Positions 49,393-58,447 of a DNA stretch of 64,000 nt are shown here, one piece after another. The notes below the pieces were generated by a model. It was not told the origin of the DNA. It saw only the letters and a program-made list of their open reading frames with translations, and ran no database searches. Numbering within the stretch: position 1 is the first letter of the stretch; the number at the start of each line of letters is the position of its first letter. Source of the DNA: Ruminococcaceae bacterium UBA6353 (GTDB lineage: Bacteria > Bacillota > Clostridia > Oscillospirales > Acutalibacteraceae); NCBI GenBank assembly GCA_002437905.1, contig DJRT01000023.1, forward strand, positions 124,001-188,000, in the 5' to 3' direction. Both the position numbers and the translations under genes were made by a program.

Positions 49393-51075
49393 TCATTCCA
49401 CCGACAGATAGTAATAATACACCGGCTGGCCGCCCGGAATGGCGGAAACATCCACGCCCTCGCCGAGCTTCGCCCGGATGGCGTCGCACACAGCCTCGGC
49501 GGCCTGCTCCGTCACATCTTCGCCGTAGATCACCGTTACAAAGTTGACCTCCTTGCCCGCGGCACGGCGGCCGTTTGCCAGGGTTTTGACCAACTTGGGC
49601 GCAGCGTGCTCCACCGTGGTATCCACAAAGCTCAGCTTGCCGTTATCCAGCGCCAGGATCTGCCCCTCTTTGATTTTATGCCCCTCAAAATCGCTGTCCC
49701 GCGCCGCAAAGGTGATGGAACCGGTGGACACATTATCCGCTGCCTTCTGCATGGCCACCAGATTTTCTTCCTCTTCCTTGTCCGGATCAAATGCCAGCAG
49801 CGCCGCAATGCCCTGCGGCACCGTGCGGGTGGGCAGCACGCACACCCGGCGATCCGCCAGTGCCACCGTCTGCTCCGCCGCCAGAATGATATTCTTGTTG
49901 TTCGGCAGCACAAACACCGTCTTGGCCGGGGTGGCCTCAATGGCGCTGAGGATATCATCCGTAGAGGGGTTCATGGTCTGGCCGCCGGACACCACCTGGT
50001 CACAGGCCAGATCCTCATGGAACAGCGCCTGCAGACCCTCGCCGGCCGCCACAGCCACAAAGCCGTATCGCCCATCGGGATCCACCCGCTGCGGCACCGC
50101 CTGTGCCGCCTCATTATCGGCCTCCTCCACCCAGCCGGCATTCTCATGCTGGATGCGCATGTTCTCCACCTTAACGGTTTCAAACTGCCCGTACAGCAGC
50201 GCCTTTTCCAAGGCATTGCCGGGGTGGTTGGTGTGCACATGCACCTTAATGATCTCGTCGTCATCCACCACCACAACGCAGTCGCCGATGCTTTCGAGAT
50301 ACGCCCGCAGCGCCAGCACATCCTGTTCGCAGTCCTTGCCGCGGCCAACGATGAACTCGGTGCAATAGGCAAACTTGATATCCTGTTCAAAGCTGCCGAC
50401 AGTGCTCTTCTTCTGCACCTTCTGGGCCGCCGCCGGCGCATCACCGCCAACGATCTCGCCGCCCTTGAAGATATCCAGCATCGCCCGCAGGATGATGCAT
50501 AGGCCCTTGCCGCCGGCATCCACCACGCCAGCCTTTTTCAGCTGCGGCAGCAGCTCCGGGGTGCGCTCCAGTGAGGCCTCCGCCTCGGTGCAGATGGCCT
50601 CCCAGACAGCAATAGGGTCAGGGTCAGACGCCGCCACGGCCGTACCGGCCGCCGCTGCCTCGCGGGCCACCGTCAGGATGGTGCCTTCTGTCGGTTTCAT
50701 AACCGCCTTATAGGCAGCCTCCATTCCCAGGGTCAGCGCATTGGCCAGATCGGCGCCGTCCGCCTCGTCCTTCCCCTTCAGCCCCTTGGAGAAGCCGCGG
50801 AACAGCAGAGACAGGATCACGCCGGAATTTCCGCGGGCGCCGCGCAGCAGCGCGGAGGAAGCCACATCCGCCACCTGTGTGGCCGTGGGGTCCTCCAGCC
50901 GGCCAAGCTCACGCGCGGCATTGCCGATCGTCATGGACATATTGGTGCCGGTGTCGCCATCCGGCACCGGAAAAACATTCAGAGCATCCACGCTCTGCTT
51001 AACATTCGATAATGCGTTGGACGCCGAGATCATGGCGTCGCGCAGGGTCTTTCCGCTAATCAAATCCGTCAGCAC
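49393..51075 (-). CDS. fakA: Fatty acid kinase FakA-like (DAK1/DegV-associated kinase)
   Basis: The 560-residue protein has the DhaL-type ATP-binding domain at the N-terminus (NVFPVPDGDTGTNMSMT with the Asp cluster binding magnesium-ATP, and LLRGARGNSGVILS), a middle domain and a C-terminal DegV-like fold, the organisation of FakA/YloV. It phosphorylates fatty acids held by FakB (DegV) partners for membrane lipid synthesis; a DegV protein is encoded at 39455. It lies 39 bases after the Asp23-type gene, the usual pairing in Firmicutes. Confidence 0.94.
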   Translation of the reverse strand: MLTDLISGKTLRDAMISASNALSNVKQSVDALNVFPVPDGDTGTNMSMTIGNAARELGRLEDPTATQVADVASSALLRGARGNSGVILSLLFRGFSKGLKGKDEADGADLANALTLGMEAAYKAVMKPTEGTILTVAREAAAAGTAVAASDPDPIAVWEAICTEAEASLERTPELLPQLKKAGVVDAGGKGLCIILRAMLDIFKGGEIVGGDAPAAAQKVQKKSTVGSFEQDIKFAYCTEFIVGRGKDCEQDVLALRAYLESIGDCVVVVDDDEIIKVHVHTNHPGNALEKALLYGQFETVKVENMRIQHENAGWVEEADNEAAQAVPQRVDPDGRYGFVAVAAGEGLQALFHEDLACDQVVSGGQTMNPSTDDILSAIEATPAKTVFVLPNNKNIILAAEQTVALADRRVCVLPTRTVPQGIAALLAFDPDKEEEENLVAMQKAADNVSTGSITFAARDSDFEGHKIKEGQILALDNGKLSFVDTTVEHAAPKLVKTLANGRRAAGKEVNFVTVIYGEDVTEQAAEAVCDAIRAKLGEGVDVSAIPGGQPVYYYYLSVE

Positions 51076-51114
51076 TCCTTTGTATGGCGGGATATTGTGT
51101 CTCGCCTCATTCCA

Positions 51115-51468
51115 TTATTCCGGCTTCATCCCGTCCACGAAGACATTGACCTTCTTGACCTCCAGGCCGGTCGCTTCTTCCACGGTGTAGCGCACCTTGT
51201 GTACAATGCTCTTGGCAATAGCAGAAATATTCATCCCGTAGATCACCGAAATGTGGATATCCACGATCAGCTTTTCGCCCTCGCCGCGCACATGCACGCC
51301 GTCATCCGCAAACGCCCGGCGGGAAAGCACCGACCGCAGCCCCTGGCGCGGGCCGCTGCGCACCATACCAGCCACGCCGTAGCAGGAGGACACCGCATTG
51401 CCGACCAGGTAGCTGAAATACGCCTGCGACACCTCAATGGTCCCGTAGCGGTTTTCCATACGGATCAT
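51115..51468 (-). CDS. yloU: Asp23/Gls24 family protein YloU
   Basis: This 117-residue protein has the Asp23 pattern: an N-terminal IEVSQAYFSYLVGNAVSSCYGV, a central GEKLIVDIHISVIYGMNI and a C-terminal VEEATGLEVKKVNVFVDG. Such proteins associate with the membrane and with envelope stress; YloU is regularly linked to the FakA-type gene. The start is uncertain between ATG 51468 and a GTG at 51477; AGGAAAGG lies about ten bases before 51468. It is first in the operon. Confidence 0.93.
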   Translation of the reverse strand: MIRMENRYGTIEVSQAYFSYLVGNAVSSCYGVAGMVRSGPRQGLRSVLSRRAFADDGVHVRGEGEKLIVDIHISVIYGMNISAIAKSIVHKVRYTVEEATGLEVKKVNVFVDGMKPE

Positions 51469-51564
51469 ATAGAACACACCTTTCCTGTTTTGATCGAATA
51501 TTGTGCGATTTATGGAGAAGATGCCTCCGGCATCCCCCGGTATATGGCTTATTCACCGCTTAAT

Positions 51565-51593
51565 AGTATACCAGCCGCAGGCGCCGCTGTCAA
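51565..51593 (-). promoter_or_regulatory. Promoter of yloU-fakA
   Basis: Minus strand TTGACA (51593-51588), 17-bp spacer, TATACT (51570-51565). Confidence 0.92.
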
Positions 51594-51633
51594 TGGGCAG
51601 TTGCGCCCGAATGCCGGAATTTCCGCAGCCCCT

Positions 51634-53133
51634 TTATTGCCACGCCGCAAAGCCGTAGTACACATTGAAGCCATGGGGGGTCACGGTTGCCAGTCGCCGG
51701 TCAAAGGCGGCAAAGCCGCTGCGCCAGCACAGCGGGATATATGGCAGATCCTGCAGAAAGGCATCCGTGAATGCCTGCATGGTGATCTCCCCGGCCAGAT
51801 ACTGCCGGTAGGCCGCCACCGCGGGCGATTCAGAAGAGATGCCGTAGGCGGCCGCACCGCCCGGCATCAGGGCGGCCAGGCTCATGTTGGCCGGCAGGCG
51901 CACCTCGCCGAGGTACAGATCATACCGGCCGGCAGAAAGGCGGCTCTTGTACTCGGCATAGCTCAGCGGCGTCACCGTCACCTGCACACCGGCGCTTTCC
52001 AGCTGGGAGCGCACCTGCTCCACCGCCGCACTGCGGGAGCCGCCCTCATTGCTGTAGATCAGCTCCAGCGTCAGCCGCGTCTGTCCGGCTGCCGTACCGT
52101 AGCCGGCTCCCTCCAGCAGCTGCACGCTGCCGGTCAGATCCCGGCCGGCCGCGATGCCTGTCAGCTCCCTGGCCGCACCAAAGGCCGGATGAAACGGCGT
52201 GGACGCCGCCCGTGCCCAGCCGGAAAAGGCGGACTCCACCAAGCTCTTGCGATCAATCAGCCCGGAGATTGCCTGCCGCACCGCGGCATTGCTGACACCG
52301 GCAGAAGCACTGTTGACGCCGAGATACAGCAGGGCGTTCATATCCACTGCGGCGCTGGCGCCGGTCACCCTGGGCAGTACGCCGCTGCTCAGGTCGTTGA
52401 AATAGTAGGTAATATTGCCGGAGGTAAGCCCGTAGTACATGGTATCCGCATTCGGCAGATGCCGCAGCCCAACGGTGGTATACTGCGGTGTGCTGCCGGC
52501 GTAGGGATTGCACTGCAGGCTGGCCTCATCCCCATCGGACTTCAGCATATACAGCCCGGCGCCCACCGGTGCCGCACCGGCCTGCGTTGTGAGGGTACCG
52601 GCCTTGACCACCGGGAATGACAGACATGCCTCGGCGTGCGGATCGGCCGAGGCCAGCGTAAACACCACCGTGTTGGCTTTTTTATCCGCTGTGGCCGCCG
52701 TCACATTTTCCAGCAGTGCACGATAATTGGCCGAGCTGCGCGCCTGCTGGAAGGAGGTCACCACATCGCTCGGCTGAATGGCCGAACCATCGGAAAAGAC
52801 CGCCCCCCGGCGCAGGGTCGCCTTCAGGTGGGTGGCATCGGTGCGCTCCACGCTTTCCGCCAGCGCCAGCTGGGGGGTGAAACTGCCGTCGATCGCCGTC
52901 AGACCGCTGTACAGCAGCCCCGCCAGCGCCACATTCACCGCTGTCTGCGCCGCAAACGGGTCAAGCGTATCCTCCCGGCTGTAAGCCACAGCAAAGTTCG
53001 CCGGGCCGGTATGCGTCGATGCATCGGACACAGGAGGCTCTGATGTCGGTGCAGAGGTTCCCGTCCCGCCGGCACAGCCGGCAAAGCCCAGCAGCATAGC
53101 CGCCACCAGCAGCAAACACAGTACCCGGCGCAT
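51634..53133 (-). CDS. Orphan family 5 solute-binding lipoprotein
   Basis: The 499-residue protein has a lipoprotein signal peptide ending in GFAGC (Cys20) and an SBP_bac_5 fold with the opening NFAVAYSREDTLDPF and LKATLRRGAVFSDGSAIQPSDVV. It is shorter and more diverged than the OppA at 11333. No permease or ATPase gene is near, so it may serve the opp transporter or another one elsewhere. ATG 53133 has GGGGGAGG upstream. A good promoter lies at 53198. Confidence 0.88.
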   Translation of the reverse strand: MRRVLCLLLVAAMLLGFAGCAGGTGTSAPTSEPPVSDASTHTGPANFAVAYSREDTLDPFAAQTAVNVALAGLLYSGLTAIDGSFTPQLALAESVERTDATHLKATLRRGAVFSDGSAIQPSDVVTSFQQARSSANYRALLENVTAATADKKANTVVFTLASADPHAEACLSFPVVKAGTLTTQAGAAPVGAGLYMLKSDGDEASLQCNPYAGSTPQYTTVGLRHLPNADTMYYGLTSGNITYYFNDLSSGVLPRVTGASAAVDMNALLYLGVNSASAGVSNAAVRQAISGLIDRKSLVESAFSGWARAASTPFHPAFGAARELTGIAAGRDLTGSVQLLEGAGYGTAAGQTRLTLELIYSNEGGSRSAAVEQVRSQLESAGVQVTVTPLSYAEYKSRLSAGRYDLYLGEVRLPANMSLAALMPGGAAAYGISSESPAVAAYRQYLAGEITMQAFTDAFLQDLPYIPLCWRSGFAAFDRRLATVTPHGFNVYYGFAAWQ

Positions 53134-53197
53134 CGCACCTCCCCCTTTCACCGTTCAATACAAGTATAGTATGAGTAGTATGAGAAAAACCCGGATA

Positions 53198-53226
53198 AGT
53201 ATAGCATCTTTCCGCAAAATAATCAA
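53198..53226 (-). promoter_or_regulatory. Promoter of the orphan binding-protein gene
   Basis: Minus strand TTGATT (53226-53221), 17-bp spacer, TATACT (53203-53198). A second TATACT at 53168-53163 lacks a good -35. Confidence 0.75.
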
Positions 53227-53272
53227 GGGCAATACCACACAAGTTCTGCGCAGCATTGCCCGGGGGCACTTG

Positions 53273-53803
53273 TTACAGCGTCCGCAGCAGCGCCTGCCGC
53301 TGCCGGTAATCCGGCATATACCGGGCAACCAGCGCGTAGAACGCCGGGCTGTGGTCATGGTGCCGGATATGTGCCAGCTCATGCACCACCACATAATCCA
53401 CCGCCTGCGGCGGGTACTGCATCAGCCGCCAGGAAAAGCACAGGCGGTTCTGGCTGCTGCAGCTACCGAAGCGGGTTCTGGCACCCGTAATACGCACCCC
53501 GGCCGGGGTCAGCCCCATGCGTGCGGCGTAGTAGGCCACCCGCTCCGGGATCACCTGCTGTGCCTGCCGGCGCAGCGCCGCCTCCTGCTCCGGTGTCACC
53601 TGCCGGGCCGCGGCCGCCGCCTGGCGCTGCTGCTGGAGAGCCATATGCTTTTCCAGCCACGCCGTATGCGCCTGCACAAAGGCGGCGATCTGCTTTTCGG
53701 AGCAAGCATAGGGCGCACGCACCACCACAGCCAGCGCGGGCGTGATCTCCAGCGAAAGTGTCCGCCGCCCGGAGCGGATCACGGTATATTCATAGTCACT
53801 CAT
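53273..53803 (-). CDS. YgjP-like metalloprotein (DUF45)
   Basis: The 176-residue protein has the zincin motif HELAHIRHHDHS, with the third ligand probably a His later in that stretch, and the upstream TRFGSCSSQNRLCFSWRL segment typical of the YgjP/DUF45 family. The family is described as metal-dependent hydrolase; E. coli YgjP has been reported as a UTP pyrophosphatase. It has its own promoter and is divergent from mtn. Confidence 0.9.
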   Translation of the reverse strand: MSDYEYTVIRSGRRTLSLEITPALAVVVRAPYACSEKQIAAFVQAHTAWLEKHMALQQQRQAAAAARQVTPEQEAALRRQAQQVIPERVAYYAARMGLTPAGVRITGARTRFGSCSSQNRLCFSWRLMQYPPQAVDYVVVHELAHIRHHDHSPAFYALVARYMPDYRQRQALLRTL

Positions 53804-53830
53804 CGTTTTTCATCCCTTCTCTTCTCCGGC

Positions 53831-53859
53831 ATCGTACCATGTTTTCTGCTTTCGCGCAA
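53831..53859 (-). promoter_or_regulatory. Promoter of the ygjP-like gene
   Basis: Minus strand TTGCGC (53859-53854), 17-bp spacer, TACGAT (53836-53831). Confidence 0.65.
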
Positions 53860-53890
53860 GACCCGGTATGGAAAAACCGCAAATCGGTCA

Positions 53891-53919
53891 TTGCACTTTT
53901 GCCACGGACATGGTAGAAT
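53891..53919 (+). promoter_or_regulatory. Promoter of mtn
   Basis: TTGCAC (53891-53896), 17-bp spacer, TAGAAT (53914-53919). Confidence 0.8.
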
Positions 53920-53962
53920 AGAGCATGAATGTGCACAAAGGAACCAATGGGAGGAAACTGTT

Positions 53963-54676
53963 TTGCAGATGCTGGGCATTATCGGAGCCATGGACTCCGA
54001 GGTTGACAATCTGACCGAGCGCCTGACCGGGCGCCGGGCAACCACCGCGGCCGGCCGCGTTTTCTATACCGGCTGTCTGAACGGCCGCACCGTGACCATT
54101 GTGAAAAGCGGCATCGGCAAGGTGGCTGCCGCTACCACTGCACAGCTGCTGATCGACCGCTTTGGTGCGGACGCCCTGCTGAATACCGGCATGGCCGGCG
54201 GCCTTGCCGATGGGCTGGCGCCGAAGGATCTGGTCATCGGCACCGAGGCCGTGCAGCACGATTTTGACATTACCGCCTTTGGCCACGCGCCGGGCTTTAT
54301 GGGCGATGGACCGGATGACCAGCAGCCCAGTATTTTCCGTGCCGATCCAACCATGGCGGCAGCGGCCATGGCGGCGGCGCAGGCCGTTCTGCCGGCCGGC
54401 AGCCGGGCGATCACCGGCCGCATCGCCTCCGGTGATGTGTTTGTAGCCAATACCGCGCAGCGGCAGCATATCCGCACCCTGTTCGGTGCCGCCGCGGCCG
54501 AGATGGAGGGCGCGGCTATCGCCCAGACAGCTGTGGCCAACGGCATCCCGTTTGTCATTCTGCGGGTCATCTCCGATTTGGCCGGACAGGAAGCCACCAT
54601 TTCCTTTGACGAACTGGAGCTATATGCCGGTCGGCTGGCCGGCGACATCACCGCCGCCATATTGGAGCGGCTGTGA
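53963..54676 (+). CDS. mtnN: 5'-methylthioadenosine/S-adenosylhomocysteine nucleosidase
   Basis: This 237-residue enzyme cleaves adenine from methylthioadenosine and S-adenosylhomocysteine. It has the N-terminal GAMDSEV with the catalytic Glu, the TGMAGGL phosphate-site analogue, IASGDVF, and AEMEGAAIAQ and ISDLAG with the ribose Glu and catalytic Asp. The start TTG 53963 has GGGAGG eight bases upstream; ATG 53969 is too far from it. The M16 peptidase genes follow downstream after 157 bases with no obvious promoter. Confidence 0.95.
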   Translation: MQMLGIIGAMDSEVDNLTERLTGRRATTAAGRVFYTGCLNGRTVTIVKSGIGKVAAATTAQLLIDRFGADALLNTGMAGGLADGLAPKDLVIGTEAVQHDFDITAFGHAPGFMGDGPDDQQPSIFRADPTMAAAAMAAAQAVLPAGSRAITGRIASGDVFVANTAQRQHIRTLFGAAAAEMEGAAIAQTAVANGIPFVILRVISDLAGQEATISFDELELYAGRLAGDITAAILERL

Positions 54677-54726
54677 ATATTCTTTTCCCCCCACGGGCAG
54701 GCTAACCGAAAAAAAGGAGTCTGCCG

Positions 54727-54870
54727 ATGTATCCCACTGTCCATTGCCCGCCGCGGCACCGGCCGCAGCCGCTCCTCTTTCCGGCAAGGCGGCAGCCGCC
54801 GGCGGCAAGATCACCGATAAAGGAGAACACGCCATGCAACCAAAAGTTATTCCGCTTAAACAGGAGATGA
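54727..54870 (+). CDS. Candidate 47-residue upstream ORF overlapping the M16 gene
   Basis: ATG 54727 has a strong AAGGAG at 54714-54719 with seven-base spacing. The predicted peptide is Pro- and Arg-rich (residues 8-30 contain PPRHRPQPLLF and RRQPPAAR) and ends at a TGA 37 bases inside the next gene in another frame. It resembles no family I know. Its value is the well-placed RBS and the overlap with the start of the M16 gene, which suggest translational coupling or a leader peptide. It could equally be a chance frame. Confidence 0.35.
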   Translation: MYPTVHCPPRHRPQPLLFPARRQPPAARSPIKENTPCNQKLFRLNRR

Positions 54871-56114
54871 CCCTCCTGCACCTGCCGCAGATGCCCTCCC
54901 GCACCGACCGGCTCACCGCAGTGCTCTCGGTGCCGCTGCGGGAGGAGACGGCCGCGCAGTATGCGGCGCTGCCGGGTCTGTTGACCCGCCGCTGCCATCG
55001 CTACCCCACGGTCACCGCGCTCGGGCAGCGGCAGGATCAGCTCTACGGCGCCAGCGTACAGGGGCAGGCCATCCGTTTGGGCGAATGGCAGATGATGAAA
55101 TTTTCCGTCAGCTTTCTGCAGGAGAACTATACCCTGCACAAGGAGGATCTGACCGCCGACTGCACCCGCCTGCTGCTGGAGCTGCTGTTCGACCCGCTGC
55201 TGGAAAACGGTCTTTTCCGGCAGACCGATCTGGCACAGGAGCAGCGCTGCCTGCTGGAACGGCTGGAGGGCGAGATCAACAACAAGCGGCTGTACGCCCG
55301 CAGGCAGTGCGAAAAGCTGCTGTGCCCGGACCAGCCATACAGCGTGGATCCGAACGGCACACCGGAAACGGTGCGGGCACTGACGCCGGCCAGCGTAACC
55401 GCTGCCTGGCAGACGCTGCTCAGCACAGCACGCATCCACTGGATCTACCAGGGCAGTGGCGATACCTCTGCCCTGGCCGGCGCCATTGAGGACTGCTTCG
55501 CCACGCTGCCGCCGCGCTGCCCAGTGCACCTGACGCCGGACACCACCTTTACCATGAAAGAAAGCGCCCGCACGGACGAAATGCCGATCAAGCAGGCCAA
55601 GCTGGTGTTGGGGCTGCGCATTGCGGCCGCCGAGCCGGACGGCCAGGTGAATGCAGCGCGCCTGATGAACACCCTGCTGGGCGGCTGCGCCTCCTCCATG
55701 CTGTTCAAGCATGTGCGTGAGGAGCAGAGTCTGTGTTATTACTGCGCCTCCACCTATGACCGGCTGCAGGGGGTCATGCTGATCGACAGCGGCGTAGAAG
55801 CAGCGAATGCCGAGCGCACCCGTGAGGAAATCCTGCGGCAGCTGGAGGCACTGCGACAGGGGCAGTTTTCTGATGACGAGCTGGAGGCCGCCCGCCGCAG
55901 CCTGATCCAGGGCTTCACCGCGATGGATGAGACCCCGGCCGACCGCGAAAGCTGGTACGCCGGCCAAACCCCATACGACCGCTACACCACACCGGAGGAA
56001 ACGGCCAACCAGCTGCTGGCCATCACGCGGGACGATGTGTGCCGCGTAGCCCGGCTGGTGCATCTGGATACCACCTATCTGCTGAAACCCGCAACCGAGG
56101 AGGTGCACGCCTGA
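54834..56114 (+). CDS. M16-family protein, non-catalytic partner (YmfF-like)
   Basis: This 426-residue protein has the M16 peptidase fold in two halves (about 1-210 and 220-426) but lacks the HxxEH zinc motif where it is expected near the N-terminus. It is therefore the probable inactive subunit of a two-subunit M16 peptidase, as for YmfF with YmfH. The start ATG 54834 has AAAGGAG upstream. Its stop overlaps the next start (TGATG), which gives tight coupling. Confidence 0.9.
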   Translation: MQPKVIPLKQEMTLLHLPQMPSRTDRLTAVLSVPLREETAAQYAALPGLLTRRCHRYPTVTALGQRQDQLYGASVQGQAIRLGEWQMMKFSVSFLQENYTLHKEDLTADCTRLLLELLFDPLLENGLFRQTDLAQEQRCLLERLEGEINNKRLYARRQCEKLLCPDQPYSVDPNGTPETVRALTPASVTAAWQTLLSTARIHWIYQGSGDTSALAGAIEDCFATLPPRCPVHLTPDTTFTMKESARTDEMPIKQAKLVLGLRIAAAEPDGQVNAARLMNTLLGGCASSMLFKHVREEQSLCYYCASTYDRLQGVMLIDSGVEAANAERTREEILRQLEALRQGQFSDDELEAARRSLIQGFTAMDETPADRESWYAGQTPYDRYTTPEETANQLLAITRDDVCRVARLVHLDTTYLLKPATEEVHA

Positions 56115-57388
56115 TGGAACAACTGAAAAACCCGCTTACCGGCGATACACTGTACCGTACCGTCCATCCCACCGGGCTGGAAATTCTGGTGTGGCCGCAG
56201 CCGCAGGCACGCGTGGCCTATGCTGTATTCGCCACCCGCTACGGCTCAGTCTATAACACTCTGCCCACCGCCAACGGCGGCACCGAGGAGGTGCCGGAGG
56301 GCATTGCGCACTATCTGGAGCACAAGCTGTTTGAAAGCGAAGAGGGGGACGCCTTCGAGCGTTTCTCCGCCACCGGCGCCGACGCCAATGCCTATACCAG
56401 CTTTGAGCGCACCGCCTACCTGTTCTCGGCCACCGAGAACATCCTGCCCTCGCTGGAGATCCTGCTGGATTTTGTACAGCACCCGTATTTCACCCCGCAG
56501 ACGGTGCAAAAGGAGCAGGGCATCATCGGGCAGGAGATCCGCATGTGCGAGGACGACCCCGAACGCGGCGTGCTGTTCAATCTGCTGCAGGCCATGTACC
56601 ATACCCATCCGGTGCGCATTGATATCGCCGGCACGGTGGAATCCATTTCCCACATCACCGCCGACCTGCTTTACCGCTGCTACGCACGGTATTACAATCT
56701 GCACAATATGGTGCTGGTGGTGGCCGGCAAGATCGACCCGGAGCAGGTGCAGCAGGCGGCCGACCGCCTGCTGAAGCCTGCCGAGCCGTTCACCCCCGTC
56801 CCCTACACCGTAGAGGAGCCGGAGACCGTGGTCAGGCACCGCGTGGAGGAGGCCATGCCGGTGTCCGCACCGCTGTTCCACCTCGGCTTCAAGGAGCCGC
56901 AGCTGACCCACACCCCTACCACCGTGGCTGCCTCCCGCATGCTGCTCAAGCTGCTCTGCGGGAAAAGCTCCCCCCTCTATGCGCGCCTGATGGAAGAGGG
57001 GCTTATCAACGAGCAGTTTGGTGCCGAATACTTTAACGGCCCCGGCTATGGCGTTTGGCTTTTCGGCGGCGAGTCCGCCGACCCGGACCGCGTGGAGGCA
57101 CTCATCTGCGAGGAGATCGGGCAGCTGCAGCAGGAGGGGATCGACCCGGAGCGCATGGAGCAGCTGCGCCGCGCCACCTATGGCACCATCGTCAGTGAGC
57201 TGGATGATTCCGCCTACTGCGGCGAGCTGCTGCTGGACGATGTGATCGACGGCATTCCGCCGCTTTCCCGGCTGGAGGCCTTCGCCTCGATGACTGCCGG
57301 GGAGCTGACTGCGCAGCTGCGCACCCGCATCCCGCTGGAAAACCGCACACTGTCGGTCATTGTACCGCAAAAAGATCAGAAAGGATGA
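56114..57388 (+). CDS. M16-family zinc peptidase, catalytic subunit (YmfH-like)
   Basis: The 424-residue protein carries the inverted zinc motif HYLEH (in IAHYLEHKLFE), the second-Glu region EQGIIGQEIRM and the downstream RY-type substrate segment in the C-terminal half. It forms a clam-shell heterodimer with the preceding non-catalytic subunit and degrades short peptides in the cytoplasm. Some homologues are linked to signal-peptide or pheromone processing. The next gene, lgt, starts seven bases later. Confidence 0.92.
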   Translation: MEQLKNPLTGDTLYRTVHPTGLEILVWPQPQARVAYAVFATRYGSVYNTLPTANGGTEEVPEGIAHYLEHKLFESEEGDAFERFSATGADANAYTSFERTAYLFSATENILPSLEILLDFVQHPYFTPQTVQKEQGIIGQEIRMCEDDPERGVLFNLLQAMYHTHPVRIDIAGTVESISHITADLLYRCYARYYNLHNMVLVVAGKIDPEQVQQAADRLLKPAEPFTPVPYTVEEPETVVRHRVEEAMPVSAPLFHLGFKEPQLTHTPTTVAASRMLLKLLCGKSSPLYARLMEEGLINEQFGAEYFNGPGYGVWLFGGESADPDRVEALICEEIGQLQQEGIDPERMEQLRRATYGTIVSELDDSAYCGELLLDDVIDGIPPLSRLEAFASMTAGELTAQLRTRIPLENRTLSVIVPQKDQKG

Positions 57389-57394
57389 TCCCGT

Positions 57395-58447
57395 ATGCTG
57401 ACCCTTACCCATCACATTGACTTTCCCGCACTGGGCTGGAGCCTGCCCATCAGCGATACGCTGGTGCAGTTCACCCTGTTCGGGCATGAGTTTACCATCA
57501 AGTGGTACGGCGTACTCATCGCCATCGGCTTCCTGCTGGCGGTGCTGTACGCCCTGCGCCGGGCGCCGGAATTCGACCTGAATCCCGACCACATGATCGA
57601 CGCCGTACTGGTCTGCACACTGGTCGGCTTCGTCTGCGCCCGGCTGTATTATGTGTTCTTCTGCGCCGATGTGCAGGAATACCTGGCCAACCCACTATCC
57701 ATCCTGTACATATGGGAGGGCGGTCTCGGCATCTACGGCGGTATTATCGGGGCATTTGCCTCCGGCATCCTCATGTGCCGGCTGCGCAGACTCAACACCC
57801 GTGCCATGTTTGATATCGCCTCGCTCGGCTTTCTCATCGGGCAGGCCATCGGCCGCTGGGGCAATTTTTTCAATCAGGAAGCCTTTGGCAGCAACACCAC
57901 CCTGCCGTGGGGCATGACCGGTGATATCATTGCCTCCGGACAGAACGGCTCCGGTTATGCGACCAGCGATCCGGTGCATCCCACCTTTCTGTACGAATCC
58001 CTGTGGTGCCTGGCAGGCTTTCTGCTGCTGCATTTCATCTCCAAGCGGTTCTATAAATTCAAGGGTGAGATCTTCTGCGGATATCTGGTCTGGTACGGCA
58101 TCGGCCGCTTCATGATTGAAAGCCTGCGCACCGACAGTCTGATGATCGGGCAGATGCGCGCCTCTCAGCTTGTGGCTATCATCGCCGTGCTGACCGGCGT
58201 GGTGCTGTTCCTGGTCTGGCGGCGGCAGGCAATCTCGCTGCCGCTGCAGCTGACCGCTCTGGAGGCCGAGGCCGCGGAGAAAACCGCCGAGGAGCCAGCC
58301 GCTGACGCCGCTGACTCCGCTAACGCCGTTGATGCCCCTATCGAAGACGAAGAGGCCACGCCGGCAGCAGAGCCGACGCAGCCCGTGGCACCGGTGGAAC
58401 CGGAAGTGCCGGCAGTACAGGAGGCAGACGATGGCACAGATCATTGA
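57395..58447 (+). CDS. lgt: Prolipoprotein diacylglyceryl transferase
   Basis: The 350-residue membrane enzyme moves diacylglycerol from phosphatidylglycerol to the lipobox Cys of prolipoproteins, needed for the binding lipoproteins and phosphatase in this window. It has about seven membrane helices and the signature GRWGNFFNQEAFG, with the conserved Arg-Gly-Asn and Glu. Residues about 290-350 form an Ala/Glu/Pro-rich tail (AEEPAADAADSANAVDAP and similar) beyond the core, a low-complexity cytoplasmic extension. GATGAT plus GAAAGGA serves the ATG. The 3' end overlaps folD by 17 bases. Confidence 0.95.
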   Translation: MLTLTHHIDFPALGWSLPISDTLVQFTLFGHEFTIKWYGVLIAIGFLLAVLYALRRAPEFDLNPDHMIDAVLVCTLVGFVCARLYYVFFCADVQEYLANPLSILYIWEGGLGIYGGIIGAFASGILMCRLRRLNTRAMFDIASLGFLIGQAIGRWGNFFNQEAFGSNTTLPWGMTGDIIASGQNGSGYATSDPVHPTFLYESLWCLAGFLLLHFISKRFYKFKGEIFCGYLVWYGIGRFMIESLRTDSLMIGQMRASQLVAIIAVLTGVVLFLVWRRQAISLPLQLTALEAEAAEKTAEEPAADAADSANAVDAPIEDEEATPAAEPTQPVAPVEPEVPAVQEADDGTDH

